This document shows positions 25,396-34,309 of a stretch of DNA of 64,000 nucleotides, in pieces. The stretch is from Dyella_D sp052115385. GTDB taxonomy: Bacteria; Pseudomonadota; Gammaproteobacteria; Xanthomonadales; Rhodanobacteraceae. The number at the start of each line of letters is the position of its first letter. Within the stretch, counting starts at the first letter, position 1. The DNA lies in contig NZ_JBFRGP010000008.1 in the NCBI RefSeq assembly GCF_052115385.1, forward strand, positions 133,200 through 197,199. The letters are read 5' to 3'. The translations under genes were made by a program, and so were the position numbers. The notes beneath the pieces were generated by a model. The model searched no databases and was not told the origin of the DNA. It saw only the letters and a list, made by a program, of their open reading frames with translations.

Positions 25396-27336
25396 CTAGA
25401 CGCTAGGTGATAGGGGTGTGAACCCGCTGGTGGGGATCGGCACGCCCCGGCCGGTCACGCGCAAGGTCACCATCGCTTCGCGCAACTGCTCCGGCGAGAC
25501 CGGCTTGTACAGCACCGGAATCCTGGCGGCCATGATGGTGCGCAGGCGGTCGCTGCGCGTCTCGCCGGTGATCAGCAGGCGCGGGAACGGTTCGAAGCCG
25601 AGTTCGGCGTAGCGCCGATCCAGCTCGGCCAGCACGTCCAGGCCGTTCTCGTTGTCGCGCAGGCGCAGGTCCGACATCACCAGGTCCGGCGGGGTGATCC
25701 AGGTTTCCATCGCTTCCAGCGCCTGCACGCGGTCCTCGGCCACCGCCACTTCGCAACCCCAGCTGCGCAACAGATAGCGGATGCCGGAAAGGATCGCCGG
25801 CTCGTCGTCGATCACCAGCACGCGCATGCCCGAGACATCCAGCGCCGCCTGGTCCACTTCCAGCCGCGTCGGATGCTGCGGCGGCACCTCCGGCAGATGG
25901 CAGCTGAAGACGCTGCCGCGTCCCGGCGCGGACTTCAGCTGCACGCGCGTGTCCAGCAGTTCGGCCAGGCGCTGCACGGTGGCGAGGCCCAGACCTAAAC
26001 CGCGTCGCGGCCCGGAGTCGTGCTCGCCATTGCCCTGGTGGTCGACGCGGTAGAACTCGTCGAACACGCGTGCCTGGTGCTCCGGCTCGATGCCGCTGCC
26101 GGTGTCCCACACGTCCACGCGCACGGTGCCGTCCTGGCGCCGGCGCGCGACCACCAGCACGCCGCCTTCGTGCGTATAGCGCAGCGCGTTGCTGACCAGG
26201 TTGTTGAGGATGCGTGCCAGCATGGTGCGGTCGCTGCGCACCCACAGATGGGTGGTGCGCATCACCAGGCGCAGGCCGTGCTGCTCGGCGATCATGCGGA
26301 AGTTGCGGCTGACTTCCTCGAACACGTGGTCGAGCGGGAACTCGCTGATCTCGATCTGCATCGCGCCGGTTTCCAGGCGCGACAGGTCCAGCAGTTCGCT
26401 GAACAAATGATCCAGCGCTTCCACGCATTCCTGGATATGCGCGATGCGGTCCAGCCGCACCGGATCGCGTTCGTCCACCGACAGCGACGAAGAGAACAGG
26501 GTCAGCGCGTACAGCGGCTGGCGCAGGTCATGCGAGGCGGCAGCGAGAAAGCGCGCCTTGGCCACGCTGGCCGCTTCCAGCGCGGCGTTCTTGCGCGCCA
26601 GTTCCATGGTGGCGTGCTCGATCTCCTGTTCCATGCCGCGCTGCACGTCGAACAATGCCGCGGCAGCGCTGTTGAAGCCGCGCTGCAGTTCGCCGATTTC
26701 GTTTTCGTCGGTGACTTCCACTTCCACGCGGCGGTCGCCGCGGCCCAGCTTGTGCACCGCGCCGGCCAGGCGGCGCAGCGGCGCGCTGATCCAGCGCGCG
26801 GCCTGCCAGCCGATCACCCCGGCAATGAACAAGGCCAGCGCCAGCGCGATCAGCGCATTGCGCAAGCTGGCGCGCTGCGCGGCAATCGCTTCACCCAGGC
26901 TCAGGTCGATCAGCACCGAGCCGAGCGCGGGCTGCAAGGGTTGATCGCCGTCCTTGACGTCGCGCACCACGGTCAGCAGGTCGCGCGCGCGGGGAGCGTT
27001 GTCGTCGTGGCTGTCGGCCAGGATCTCGCCGTCGGCGGCGCGGATCTGCACGTGCACCACATGCGGCAGACGGCCGACCGATTCGGCGATGCGCTTGAGA
27101 TCGCGCCGCTGCATGTTGCGGATCGCGTCGGTGGAGACCGAGGCGGCCTGCGTGGCGATCGCGTCGGCGGTGCTCTGCGCCATGCCGCGCAGCGTATTGA
27201 GCTGGTAGCGCGTAAGCATCACCACCAGCAAGGCGGCGGTGACCAGGGTGGGGACCAGCGCGATAAAGGCCATCCGCTGCATCAGCGACGTGCGCCGCCA
27301 CAAGCGTACCGTCCAGTTCGCCCCCGCGACGACCAT
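25396..27336 (-). CDS. Hybrid sensor histidine kinase with receiver
   Basis: The 646-residue protein has helix 1 (about 22-42), a periplasmic sensor of about 118 residues, helix 2 (161-178), HAMP (about 180-232), a coiled linker, HisKA with phospho-His H269 in AAASHDLRQPLYAL, HATPase_c (NLVSNALRYTHEGG, DTGSGIEP, GLGLGLATVQRLAELL), and a C-terminal receiver (MRVLVIDDEPAIL, phosphosite in SDLRLRDNENG). The regulator and PhnD-like binding protein follow on the same strand. The small periplasmic domain could dock the binding protein. This arrangement recalls kinase, regulator and PhnD-type AioX in arsenite sensing, though the ligand here is unknown. Confidence 0.9.
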   Translation of the reverse strand: MVVAGANWTVRLWRRTSLMQRMAFIALVPTLVTAALLVVMLTRYQLNTLRGMAQSTADAIATQAASVSTDAIRNMQRRDLKRIAESVGRLPHVVHVQIRAADGEILADSHDDNAPRARDLLTVVRDVKDGDQPLQPALGSVLIDLSLGEAIAAQRASLRNALIALALALFIAGVIGWQAARWISAPLRRLAGAVHKLGRGDRRVEVEVTDENEIGELQRGFNSAAAALFDVQRGMEQEIEHATMELARKNAALEAASVAKARFLAAASHDLRQPLYALTLFSSSLSVDERDPVRLDRIAHIQECVEALDHLFSELLDLSRLETGAMQIEISEFPLDHVFEEVSRNFRMIAEQHGLRLVMRTTHLWVRSDRTMLARILNNLVSNALRYTHEGGVLVVARRRQDGTVRVDVWDTGSGIEPEHQARVFDEFYRVDHQGNGEHDSGPRRGLGLGLATVQRLAELLDTRVQLKSAPGRGSVFSCHLPEVPPQHPTRLEVDQAALDVSGMRVLVIDDEPAILSGIRYLLRSWGCEVAVAEDRVQALEAMETWITPPDLVMSDLRLRDNENGLDVLAELDRRYAELGFEPFPRLLITGETRSDRLRTIMAARIPVLYKPVSPEQLREAMVTLRVTGRGVPIPTSGFTPLSPSV

Positions 27337-27403
27337 GTGGTCTTTCCCCGTGCGGCGCTCGGCGCCGGCGCGGTGAGCCTAGCGCGAAACGGGGGTGATG
27401 GAG

Positions 27404-28156
27404 CTAGTCGGCTTGAGGAGGTAGCCCGGATGCCTTTCGCGAAGCTGAGGCAGCCTTGTGCAGCCTGCCGCGCAACAGCCGTTCGAGCAGCAGCGGCAGC
27501 AGCGCGAGCAGGCCGATGCAGCCCAGCGAGAGCAGGATTTTCGGCTGCAGCAGCACCGAGCTGTCGAAGTGGCCATGCGTGCGCGCGAGCGCCTCGCCCA
27601 GGCCGGCGCCGATCGAGGTTTCGAAGATCAGCGACACCGTGCCACCCAGCCAGCTCGCGCCGAGAAACAGCCACAGCGGACAGCGCAGCCAGGCCAGGCA
27701 CACCGTGATCAGCCCGAACGGCGCTACCGGCACGAAGCGCAAGAACATGGTGTACGCCACCGGATGGCGTTCGAAGCCGTGGTGGATGCGTTCGATCAGT
27801 GCCGGCGGATGGCGGCTGCCGTTGCCGAAGGCGTAGCGGCTGGCCAGGTACAGGATCAAGGTGCCCAGGGTCATCCCGATCGACGCGTAAGCCGTGCCTT
27901 CGAGCGTACCGAACACGAAGCCGCCGGCCAGGATGATCAGCAGCGTGCCGGGCACGCCGGTGGACATCGCCAGCGTCAGCACGCCGATAAAGACGATGCG
28001 GCTGAGCCAGGGGCTGTCCGCGACCTGGGCGCGCAACTGGTCCTGGTGCTGCACCAATTGTTCCGGATGCAGCTGGTCGAACGCGCCGGAGCAGAACAGC
28101 ACCACGCCGGCGAGTACCAGCAACACCAGCGGCAGCGCGGCGCGCAGGCGGCTCAC
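27404..28156 (-). CDS. TVP38/TMEM64 family (DedA-like) membrane protein
   Basis: The 250-residue protein has a VTT/SNARE-associated core: FIGVLTLAMSTGVPGTLLIILAGGFVFGTLEGTAYASIGMTLGTLILYLASRYAFG at about residues 57-110, then MFLRFVPVAPFGLITVCLAWLRCPLWLFLGASWLGG. Bacterial VTT proteins are inner-membrane proteins tied to lipid scrambling or envelope stability. It starts seven bases after the deaminase stop, so it is the last gene of the glnS operon. Confidence 0.88.
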   Translation of the reverse strand: MSRLRAALPLVLLVLAGVVLFCSGAFDQLHPEQLVQHQDQLRAQVADSPWLSRIVFIGVLTLAMSTGVPGTLLIILAGGFVFGTLEGTAYASIGMTLGTLILYLASRYAFGNGSRHPPALIERIHHGFERHPVAYTMFLRFVPVAPFGLITVCLAWLRCPLWLFLGASWLGGTVSLIFETSIGAGLGEALARTHGHFDSSVLLQPKILLSLGCIGLLALLPLLLERLLRGRLHKAASASRKASGLPPQAD

Positions 28157-28163
28157 GAGGGGC

Positions 28164-28721
28164 TCAGTAACTCTGGCCGCGCGCGCCGTAGGCGGCCAGC
28201 ACGGCGCGCGCTTCGTCGCGCAGCACGTCGCGGCGTACCGCGATGCCGCGGCGTTCCAGTTCGCCGACCCAGTCGGCGGGCAGCGGGCCTTCGTCGAACG
28301 CGGTCAGCTCCATCACGTCTTCGGCGCGCGCGCCGATCAGCAGCTCGTCCACACCGGCCCACACGGTGGCGCCGTAGCACTGGCAGCACGGCTGCGCGCT
28401 GGTGGCCAGGATGTAGCGGCCGCCGTCGGCGTTGAGGCGGAAGCTGGCCATGCGCTGCTGCGCGGCCATGTAGGCCATCATCTCGGCGTGTGCCACCGAG
28501 CAGGACTGCGGCACCACGCGGTTCACGCCGACCGAGATCACGCGGCCTTGCCCGTCGAACACCGCCGCGCCGAACGGGCCGCCGAGGCCGTGCTCGATGT
28601 TGTGGCTGGACAGCTGGATCGCCAGGTCCACGCGTTCCTCGTCGGTGAGGTAGCGCTTGCTGGTGTCGACCAGATCGCCCAGCCATGGCGGCAGGGTCAG
28701 GTGGATCTGCAGCGGTAGCAT
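28164..28721 (-). CDS. Nucleoside/guanine deaminase-like zinc enzyme
   Basis: The 185-residue protein has the CMP/dCMP deaminase fold: zinc ligand His and proton-shuttle Glu in SVAHAEMMAYM (about residue 78) and the two Cys ligands in SAQPCCQCYGATVWAG (about 109-120). The FGAAVFDGQGRVISVGVNRV region matches guanine- and tRNA-adenosine deaminase-type enzymes. The N-terminal PPWLGDLVDTSKRYLTDEERVDLAIQLSSHNIE is unlike TadA, so a free nucleoside or base substrate is more likely. It sits two bases after glnS and seven before the VTT gene. Confidence 0.82.
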   Translation of the reverse strand: MLPLQIHLTLPPWLGDLVDTSKRYLTDEERVDLAIQLSSHNIEHGLGGPFGAAVFDGQGRVISVGVNRVVPQSCSVAHAEMMAYMAAQQRMASFRLNADGGRYILATSAQPCCQCYGATVWAGVDELLIGARAEDVMELTAFDEGPLPADWVGELERRGIAVRRDVLRDEARAVLAAYGARGQSY

Positions 28722-28723
28722 GC

Positions 28724-30490
28724 TCAGCCTCCCTGCTTGGCCCAGGTGTCGCGCAGCGTCACCGCGCGGTTGAACACCGGCTGCTCCGCGCGATGCTCGA
28801 TGCGGTCAGCCACGAAATAGCCGATGCGCTCGAACTGGAAGCGCTGCTCCGGCGCGGCGGCGGCCGCGGACGGCTCCACCCAGGCCTGCACGATGCGCTT
28901 GGCGTCCGGATTGATGTGCTCGATCCAGCTCTTGCCGTCGCTGTCGTCATCCGGCGCGGCCACGTTGAACAGGCGGTCGTACACGCGCACCTCGGCGGCG
29001 ACCGCATGGCGCGCGCTGACCCAGTGGATGGTGCCCTTCACCTTGCGCTCCGCGCCGGGCATGCCCTGGCGCGAGTCGAGGTCGAGCGTGCAGCGCAGTT
29101 CGATCACGTTGCCGGCGGCGTCCTTGACCAGTTCCTCGCACTTGACGATGCCCACGCCGCGCAGGCGCACCTCGCCCTCGGGCTTCAAACGATGGAAGCC
29201 CTTCGGCGGCACCTCGGCGAAGTCGTCGCGCTCGATCCACAGCTCGCGCGCGAACGGCACCTCGCGCGTGCCGAAGCTTTCGTCCTTCGGGTGATTGGAG
29301 AAAACCAGGGTTTCCTCGTGCGCTTCCGGCAGGTTGGTGATGGTCAGCTTGAGCGGGTCGAGCACGGCAAGGCGGCGCGGCGCGGCGCTGTCGAGGTCCT
29401 CGCGCACGCAGTTCTCGAAGATGGTGTAGTCGATCACGCTGTTCTGCTTGCTCACGCCCAGGCGCTCGATCAGCAGGCGGATGCTGGCCGGCGTGAAGCC
29501 GCGGCGGCGCAGGCCGCGCAAGGTGTTCATGCGCGGATCGTCCCAGCCGTCGACCAGGCCTTCGTTCACCAGCTGGGCGAGCTTGCGCTTGCTGGTGATG
29601 GAGTAGCTGAGGTTGAGGCGCGAGAACTCGATCTGGCGCGGCTTGGCCGGCTCGGTCTGGAAGCCGCCTTCGCGCAGGTGGGTCCATAGCTCCGGATGAT
29701 GGGCCAGGTCGACCTTGTCGACGAACCAGTCGTACAGCGGGCGGTGGTCTTCGAATTCCAGCGTGCACAGCGAATGGGTGATGCCTTCCAGCGCGTCCGA
29801 AAGACAATGCGCGTAGTCGTACATCGGGTAGATCGGCCAGGCGTCGGCGGTGTTCTGGTGCGCGATGCGGCGGATGCGGTAGATCGCCGGGTCGCGCATG
29901 TTGATGTTGCCGGAGGCCATGTCGATCTTCGCGCGCAGGGTCTTGGCGCCATCCGCGAACTCGCCTTCGCGCATGCGGCGGAACAGCTCCAGGTTCTCGG
30001 CCACGCTGCGCTCGCGGTGCGGCGAATTGCGGCCCGGCGCGGTGAGCGTGCCGCGGTAGTCGCGCATCTCCTCTGCGTTGAGGTCGTCGACGTAGGCGTG
30101 GCCGTCCTCGATCAGCTTGACCGCGGCGCGGTAGAACACCTCGAAGTAATCGGAGGCATGGCGCAGGTCGTGCCACTCGTAGCCGAGCCAGCGCACGTCG
30201 TCCTTGATGCCCTCGACGAACTCGGGGTCTTCCTTGCCGGGGTTGGTGTCGTCCAGGCGCAGGTTGCACCAGCCGGCGAATTCGCGGGCGATGCCGAAGT
30301 TCAGGCAGATCGCCTTGGCGTGGCCGATATGCAGGTAGCCGTTGGGTTCGGGCGGGAAGCGCGTGCGGATGGCGTGGTGCTTGCCCGTCGCCAGGTCGTC
30401 GCGAATGATCTGGCGCACGAAGTCACGCTGGCCCTCCGCCGGGGCGGTGCTGGTGGACGTGGTTTCGGCGGCGGCGGGTTCGGTCGACAT
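28724..30490 (-). CDS. glnS: Glutaminyl-tRNA synthetase
   Basis: The 588-residue class I synthetase charges tRNA-Gln. It has the HIGH box in PEPNGYLHIGHAKAI (near residue 55), the GlnRS signature LRLDDTNPGKEDPEFVEGIKDDVRWLGYEW, a KMSKS-like ITSKRKL near residue 285, and the C-terminal beta-barrel anticodon domain with VRLRGVGIVKCEELVKDA. An N-terminal extension of about 30 residues rich in Thr, Ala and Glu makes it longer than the E. coli enzyme (554). It heads the set with the deaminase and VTT genes. Confidence 0.97.
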   Translation of the reverse strand: MSTEPAAAETTSTSTAPAEGQRDFVRQIIRDDLATGKHHAIRTRFPPEPNGYLHIGHAKAICLNFGIAREFAGWCNLRLDDTNPGKEDPEFVEGIKDDVRWLGYEWHDLRHASDYFEVFYRAAVKLIEDGHAYVDDLNAEEMRDYRGTLTAPGRNSPHRERSVAENLELFRRMREGEFADGAKTLRAKIDMASGNINMRDPAIYRIRRIAHQNTADAWPIYPMYDYAHCLSDALEGITHSLCTLEFEDHRPLYDWFVDKVDLAHHPELWTHLREGGFQTEPAKPRQIEFSRLNLSYSITSKRKLAQLVNEGLVDGWDDPRMNTLRGLRRRGFTPASIRLLIERLGVSKQNSVIDYTIFENCVREDLDSAAPRRLAVLDPLKLTITNLPEAHEETLVFSNHPKDESFGTREVPFARELWIERDDFAEVPPKGFHRLKPEGEVRLRGVGIVKCEELVKDAAGNVIELRCTLDLDSRQGMPGAERKVKGTIHWVSARHAVAAEVRVYDRLFNVAAPDDDSDGKSWIEHINPDAKRIVQAWVEPSAAAAAPEQRFQFERIGYFVADRIEHRAEQPVFNRAVTLRDTWAKQGG

Positions 30491-30566
30491 CGGGCGGGGC
30501 TCGCGGGTGATGGGCTGAAACAGCCGAGTTTACCCTGTCCCCGCCGGATGCCGCTGCAGCCGCCCC

Positions 30567-31649
30567 TCAGACCGTCGCGGGCGTCACCGGGCTGCCGCCG
30601 CCGCGGGCGGGCGCCACGCAGACGCGGTTGCGGCCCTGCGCCTTGGCCCGGTACAGGGCCAGGTCGGCCTGGCGCATCCAGGCGCCGACGTCGCGGGCGT
30701 CCTCGCCGACCGAGGCCACGCCCAGGCTGATCGTCCATGGAATGTGCGGGTCGCCGCGCTCGGGGCGGCTGTTCTCGGCCAGCAGGCGGATCCGCTCGGC
30801 CACCGCGCTGGCGCGCTCCAGGTCGGTTTCCGGCAGCACGATGCCGAACTCGTCGCCGCCGAGGCGGCCGGGCGTGTCCACGTCGCGCAGGCCGCGCTGC
30901 AGCAGGCGGGCGAGATCGCCCAGCAACTGGTCGCCGGCGGCGTGGCCGTGGCGGTCGTTGATCTGCTTGAAGCCGTCGACGTCCAGCAAGATCAGCGCGG
31001 CCGGCCGCTGGTTGCGCTGGTAGCGCAGCCATTCGACACCGACCGCTTCCAGCCAGTGGTTGCGGTTGCTGAGGCTGGTGAGGGCATCGGTGCGGCTGAG
31101 CTGGTCCAACTGGCGGTTCTGCTGGCGCACTCTTTGCGCCAGGGTGAAATTCACCATGCTCATCCACACCGGGTAGATCATCAGCATCGGGATGCTGGCG
31201 ACGACATTCAGCGTGGTCGACACCGGTTGCAGGCGAAAGCCGTCCAGCCACCACACCGCCAGGCACACCGCGGCCTGCAGCGCGAGCGACTTCAGCACCA
31301 GCCGCAAGCCGCCGGCGCTGATCCGGTCCATCGCCATCATCGCTATCAGCAAGGCGCTCGGCAGCAGGTTGAACTGCATCAGCGCGACCCAGGCGCCGCC
31401 CATCGCGGCGTCCACCACCAGGTTGCCGTGTTCGGTTTCGATCGGGCGCGGCGAGCGCGAGGCCAGCAGATGGGCCAGATGCGGCCAGACCAGCGCGTTG
31501 ACACCCAGCAGCGCCCACAGCCACCAGGCGGCGTGCAGCTGGTAGAGCACGCTGGCGACGGGCAGCGCGCCCAGGCCGAGGCCGAGCAGGCGGAGGCGGT
31601 AGACCCGCGTCACGAACCTGAGGTGTCCTTCACTCGCCGCCTTCGACAT
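30567..31649 (-). CDS. MASE2-GGDEF diguanylate cyclase
   Basis: The 360-residue protein has an N-terminal MASE2-type membrane sensor with five or six helices (RVYRLRLLGLGLGALPVASVL, then helices to residue 165). The cyclase domain has intact DALTSLSNRNHWLE, LLDVDGFKQINDRHGH and active-site G264-G-D-E-F268. An allosteric I-site RxxD (R255-D-V-D258) lies five residues before GGDEF, so c-di-GMP product inhibition is expected. It should be an active c-di-GMP maker in the inner membrane. The next gene, glnS, starts 76 bases downstream. Confidence 0.93.
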   Translation of the reverse strand: MSKAASEGHLRFVTRVYRLRLLGLGLGALPVASVLYQLHAAWWLWALLGVNALVWPHLAHLLASRSPRPIETEHGNLVVDAAMGGAWVALMQFNLLPSALLIAMMAMDRISAGGLRLVLKSLALQAAVCLAVWWLDGFRLQPVSTTLNVVASIPMLMIYPVWMSMVNFTLAQRVRQQNRQLDQLSRTDALTSLSNRNHWLEAVGVEWLRYQRNQRPAALILLDVDGFKQINDRHGHAAGDQLLGDLARLLQRGLRDVDTPGRLGGDEFGIVLPETDLERASAVAERIRLLAENSRPERGDPHIPWTISLGVASVGEDARDVGAWMRQADLALYRAKAQGRNRVCVAPARGGGSPVTPATV

Positions 31650-31780
31650 TCAGCCTCTTCCCCTAAAGAGCCGCCATCTTATCGATGACCTTAGTGCAGC
31701 CTACCCATGGTTGCCACTAGGCCGCACGGCCGGCCGGCAAGCTCTTGCGGCCCCGGCGGACGGGGGGTAGCGTGCCGGCC

Positions 31781-32059
31781 ATGCGCATTGCCTACCGAGC
31801 CGAGACCCTGATCGACGCCCATCTCGTGAAGGACGCGCTCGAACGCGCGGAAATCCCCGCCTTCGTGGCAGGTGAATACCTCACCGGTGCGGTGGGCAAT
31901 CTGCCGGCGCTCGACTACGTCGCGGTACTGGTGCCCGAAGCGAGCCTGCCCGCCGCCGTGCTGGTGGTGCGCGAGGTGGAGCGCGATCTGGCCGATGCGC
32001 GCCTTGCGCTGGACGAAGACTTCGCCGACGACGGGGCGCCTTCGTTCATGCCGGCCTGA
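31781..32059 (+). CDS. DUF2007 (putative signal-transducing) protein
   Basis: The 92-residue cytosolic protein matches DUF2007: MRIAYRAETLIDAHLVKDALERAEIPAFVAGEYLTGAVGNLPALDY, then VAVLVPE and a helical VVREVERDLADARLALDEDF tail. Family members have a GlnB-like ferredoxin fold and no known role. The ATG at 31781 is favoured over a start 12 codons earlier because the family begins there. It precedes apt by 56 bases. Confidence 0.85.
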   Translation: MRIAYRAETLIDAHLVKDALERAEIPAFVAGEYLTGAVGNLPALDYVAVLVPEASLPAAVLVVREVERDLADARLALDEDFADDGAPSFMPA

Positions 32060-32115
32060 GCGGCCTCCCGCGTTATGCTTGCGCGCTCCCTTTTGCACAG
32101 GCAGCGCGCGTTCCC

Positions 32116-32646
32116 ATGGACTCGAGCATCCGACAGATCGAGGCGCTGATCCGCGCCGTTCCCGATTTTCCGCAAGCCGGCGTGGTGTTTCGCGACATCA
32201 CGCCCCTGCTGGCCGACGCCGGCGGCTTCGCCCGCTGCATCGACGCGCTGGCCGAGCCCTGGCAGGGCAGCGGGGTGCAGGCGGTGTGCGGGATCGAATC
32301 GCGCGGCTTCATCTTCGGCGCGGCGCTGGCGCAGAAGCTACACGCCGGCTTCGTGCCGCTGCGCAAGCCGAACAAGCTGCCGCCGCCGGTGGTGTCGGTG
32401 GACTACGCGCTGGAATACGGCAAGGACCGGCTGGAGGCACGTAACGATGCGCTGCGTCCGGGCGAAAGGGTCTTGATCGTCGATGACGTGCTCGCCACCG
32501 GCGGCACCCTGGACGCGGCCTGCCGGCTGGTGGACATGCTTGGCGCGGTGCGCGTGGGCACCAGCGTGGTGATCGAGCTGGAAGCCTTGCAGGGCCGCCA
32601 GCGCCTGCCCGGAAATACGCCGCTGCACGCCTTGTTGCGCTACTGA
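32116..32646 (+). CDS. apt: Adenine phosphoribosyltransferase
   Basis: The 176-residue enzyme makes AMP from adenine and PRPP (purine salvage). The family-typical FPQAGVVFRDITPLLAD occurs at residues 16-32, GIESRGFIFGAALAQKL at about 61, RKPNKLPPPVVSVDYALEYGKDRLE, and the PRPP loop VLIVDDVLATGGTLDAACRLV at about 120-140. Length is normal. Confidence 0.96.
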   Translation: MDSSIRQIEALIRAVPDFPQAGVVFRDITPLLADAGGFARCIDALAEPWQGSGVQAVCGIESRGFIFGAALAQKLHAGFVPLRKPNKLPPPVVSVDYALEYGKDRLEARNDALRPGERVLIVDDVLATGGTLDAACRLVDMLGAVRVGTSVVIELEALQGRQRLPGNTPLHALLRY

Positions 32647-32720
32647 ACGGTGGCGCGGTGACGTTGAGAAGCACGCCGGTCGACGCCACTTAATCCACTC
32701 TCGAACGCAGGAGTCTCCAC

Positions 32721-33374
32721 ATGCTCGGTATCGGTGCCTGGAAACAACGCTTGCCCCGCCGCGAGGACGCGCTGCCCGGACGCGCGCAGCCGATCGCGCC
32801 GCCTTCCGCCCATCACGTGCACGGCCGGCCGCTGACGCCGGACGCCTTCCCCGGCAGCGAGGTGCTGCAGCTCGGCATGGGCTGCTTCTGGGGCGCGGAG
32901 CGCAAGTTCTGGCAGCTGCCCGGCGTGCTGACCACGGCGGTCGGCTATGCCGGCGGCTACACGCCCAACGCGACGTATCGCGAAGTCTGCTCGGGCGAGA
33001 CCGGGCATACGGAAGCCGTGCAGGTGGTCTACGACCCGGCGCAGGTGAGCCTGGATACGCTGCTGCGCACGTTCTGGGAGAACCACGACCCGACCCAGGG
33101 CATGCAGCAGGGTAATGACGTGGGTACGCAGTACCGTTCGGCCATCTATACGTCCACGCCGGAGCAGCGCGAGGCGGCGGAGGCGTCGCTGCAGCGCTAC
33201 CAGGCCGAGCTGGATCGTGCCGGGCACGGGCGGATCACCACCGAGATTGCCGATGCCGGTCCGTTCTATTACGCGGAGCCGGAGCATCAGCAGTATCTGT
33301 CGAAGAATCCGGCTGGTTATTGCGGGCTGGGTGGGACAGGGGTGTCCTGCCCGATTGGCCTAGCCCAGGCCTGA
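32721..33374 (+). CDS. msrA: Peptide methionine-(S)-S-oxide reductase MsrA
   Basis: The 217-residue enzyme repairs oxidised methionine. The active-site Cys is in LGMGCFWGAERKFW (near residue 54). Further matches are TTAVGYAGGYTPNATYREVCSGETGHTEAV and FWENHDPTQGMQQGNDVGTQYRSAIY. Resolving Cys residues lie near the C-terminus in NPAGYCGLGGTGVSCPIG. There is no MsrB domain. About 40 N-terminal residues are extra, without a clear signal peptide, as in long MsrA forms. A repeat element follows. Confidence 0.96.
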   Translation: MLGIGAWKQRLPRREDALPGRAQPIAPPSAHHVHGRPLTPDAFPGSEVLQLGMGCFWGAERKFWQLPGVLTTAVGYAGGYTPNATYREVCSGETGHTEAVQVVYDPAQVSLDTLLRTFWENHDPTQGMQQGNDVGTQYRSAIYTSTPEQREAAEASLQRYQAELDRAGHGRITTEIADAGPFYYAEPEHQQYLSKNPAGYCGLGGTGVSCPIGLAQA

Positions 33375-33381
33375 CAACCTG

Positions 33382-33532
33382 CCCCCTCTCCCCGCCGGGG
33401 AGAGGGTTGGGGTGAGGGGTTGGGTGTGAGGGTCGCTACAAGCTCAAAAGCTTTTCCTCGCTCCGTTGCAGCGGTATCGCTAGAGCGCCCCCTCATCCGG
33501 CTGCCGCCACCTTCTCCCCGCAGGGGAGAAGG
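33382..33532. repeat. Intergenic hairpin-flanked repeat, family B copy 2
   Basis: Same order of parts as 4711-4824: a first hairpin CCCTCTCCCC-GCC-GGGGAGAGGG, GGGGTGAGGGG, a variable centre, CCCTCATCCGGCTGCCGCCACC, and a last hairpin CTTCTCCCC-GCA-GGGGAGAAG. It fills the gap between the convergent msrA and formyltransferase genes and may end both transcripts. Confidence 0.75.
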
Positions 33533-33538
33533 CTTTGT

Positions 33539-34309
33539 TTACCGAACCCCGCGCGAAAGCCTCGCTTTCCAATAACCCCACAACGTCGGGTGATACCACT
33601 GCTTCGACGTCCCTTCGCCCGCGTGCGGCGCGATCCGGCCTTCCGCCACATCACCCAGCGCCGCCTTCATCAACGGCAACGCCGCCGCCAACTGCAACAC
33701 CGGATAGGTGGCAAAGCTGTCGCCTTCTTCCACCTCGATGCGCACCTGGTAAAGCACGCCGCCGGTATCGACACCCTCATCCACCAGATGCACGGTGACG
33801 CCGCAATGTTCCCGATCGTCGTTGACCAACGCCCAGTAACCGCCATGCACGCCGCGATAAGCCGGCGTAATGCCCATATGCGTATTGATAAACGGCGCAT
33901 TCACCGCCGCCAGCAGCTTCTTCGAAAGGATGCGGGTGCCGTTTACCACCACGGCCTGCGGCGCGAGCTTCTTCAATAGTGATGCCACACGCTTATGGTT
34001 GGCACTGCCGACGCGGGTAACCGCGATCTCCGGTATCGGCGAATCCGACAAGCCATGCCGCTGCATCAACACCGCGATGCGCATGCCCGCGCCACGGGCG
34101 AGCAGACGGCTATACACGATGAAGCAGAATTGCCCGAAGGTTTCCAGCCAGCCCAGCGTGCGCGCCCGATGGCGCAGCATCTTCCATGCGGAAGGCTTGC
34201 GTTCGACGATCACGGCGACGATCTCGAACTCCTCGCGCAAGCCGTTGTACATCGCGCTGGTCGACCAGCCTTCGCCGGCGAGCAGGGCGATCCTAGGCCT
34301 GGGCGGCAT
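33539..34309 (-). CDS. Formyltransferase-family protein
   Basis: The 256-residue protein has a Formyl_trans_N fold. Catalytic-site equivalents are the Asn and His of APFINTHMGITPAYRG (the N-x-H pattern) and the Asp of HLVDEGVDTGGVLYQ, with GVHGGYWALVND between. These are the N/H/D triad used with 10-formyl-tetrahydrofolate in Fmt, ArnA and sugar N-formyltransferases. The C-terminal Fmt domain is absent. Its start overlaps the end of the polysaccharide deacetylase gene by 17 bases, so the two are translated together. A sugar or lipid-linked sugar amine is a plausible acceptor; not proven. Confidence 0.8.
   Translation of the reverse strand: MPPRPRIALLAGEGWSTSAMYNGLREEFEIVAVIVERKPSAWKMLRHRARTLGWLETFGQFCFIVYSRLLARGAGMRIAVLMQRHGLSDSPIPEIAVTRVGSANHKRVASLLKKLAPQAVVVNGTRILSKKLLAAVNAPFINTHMGITPAYRGVHGGYWALVNDDREHCGVTVHLVDEGVDTGGVLYQVRIEVEEGDSFATYPVLQLAAALPLMKAALGDVAEGRIAPHAGEGTSKQWYHPTLWGYWKARLSRGVR

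Noticed and set aside
28164..28721. Calling the deaminase tRNA adenosine deaminase (tadA)
   Set aside because: The HAE and PCxxC motifs fit the superfamily, but the N-terminal region and C-terminal tail are unlike TadA.
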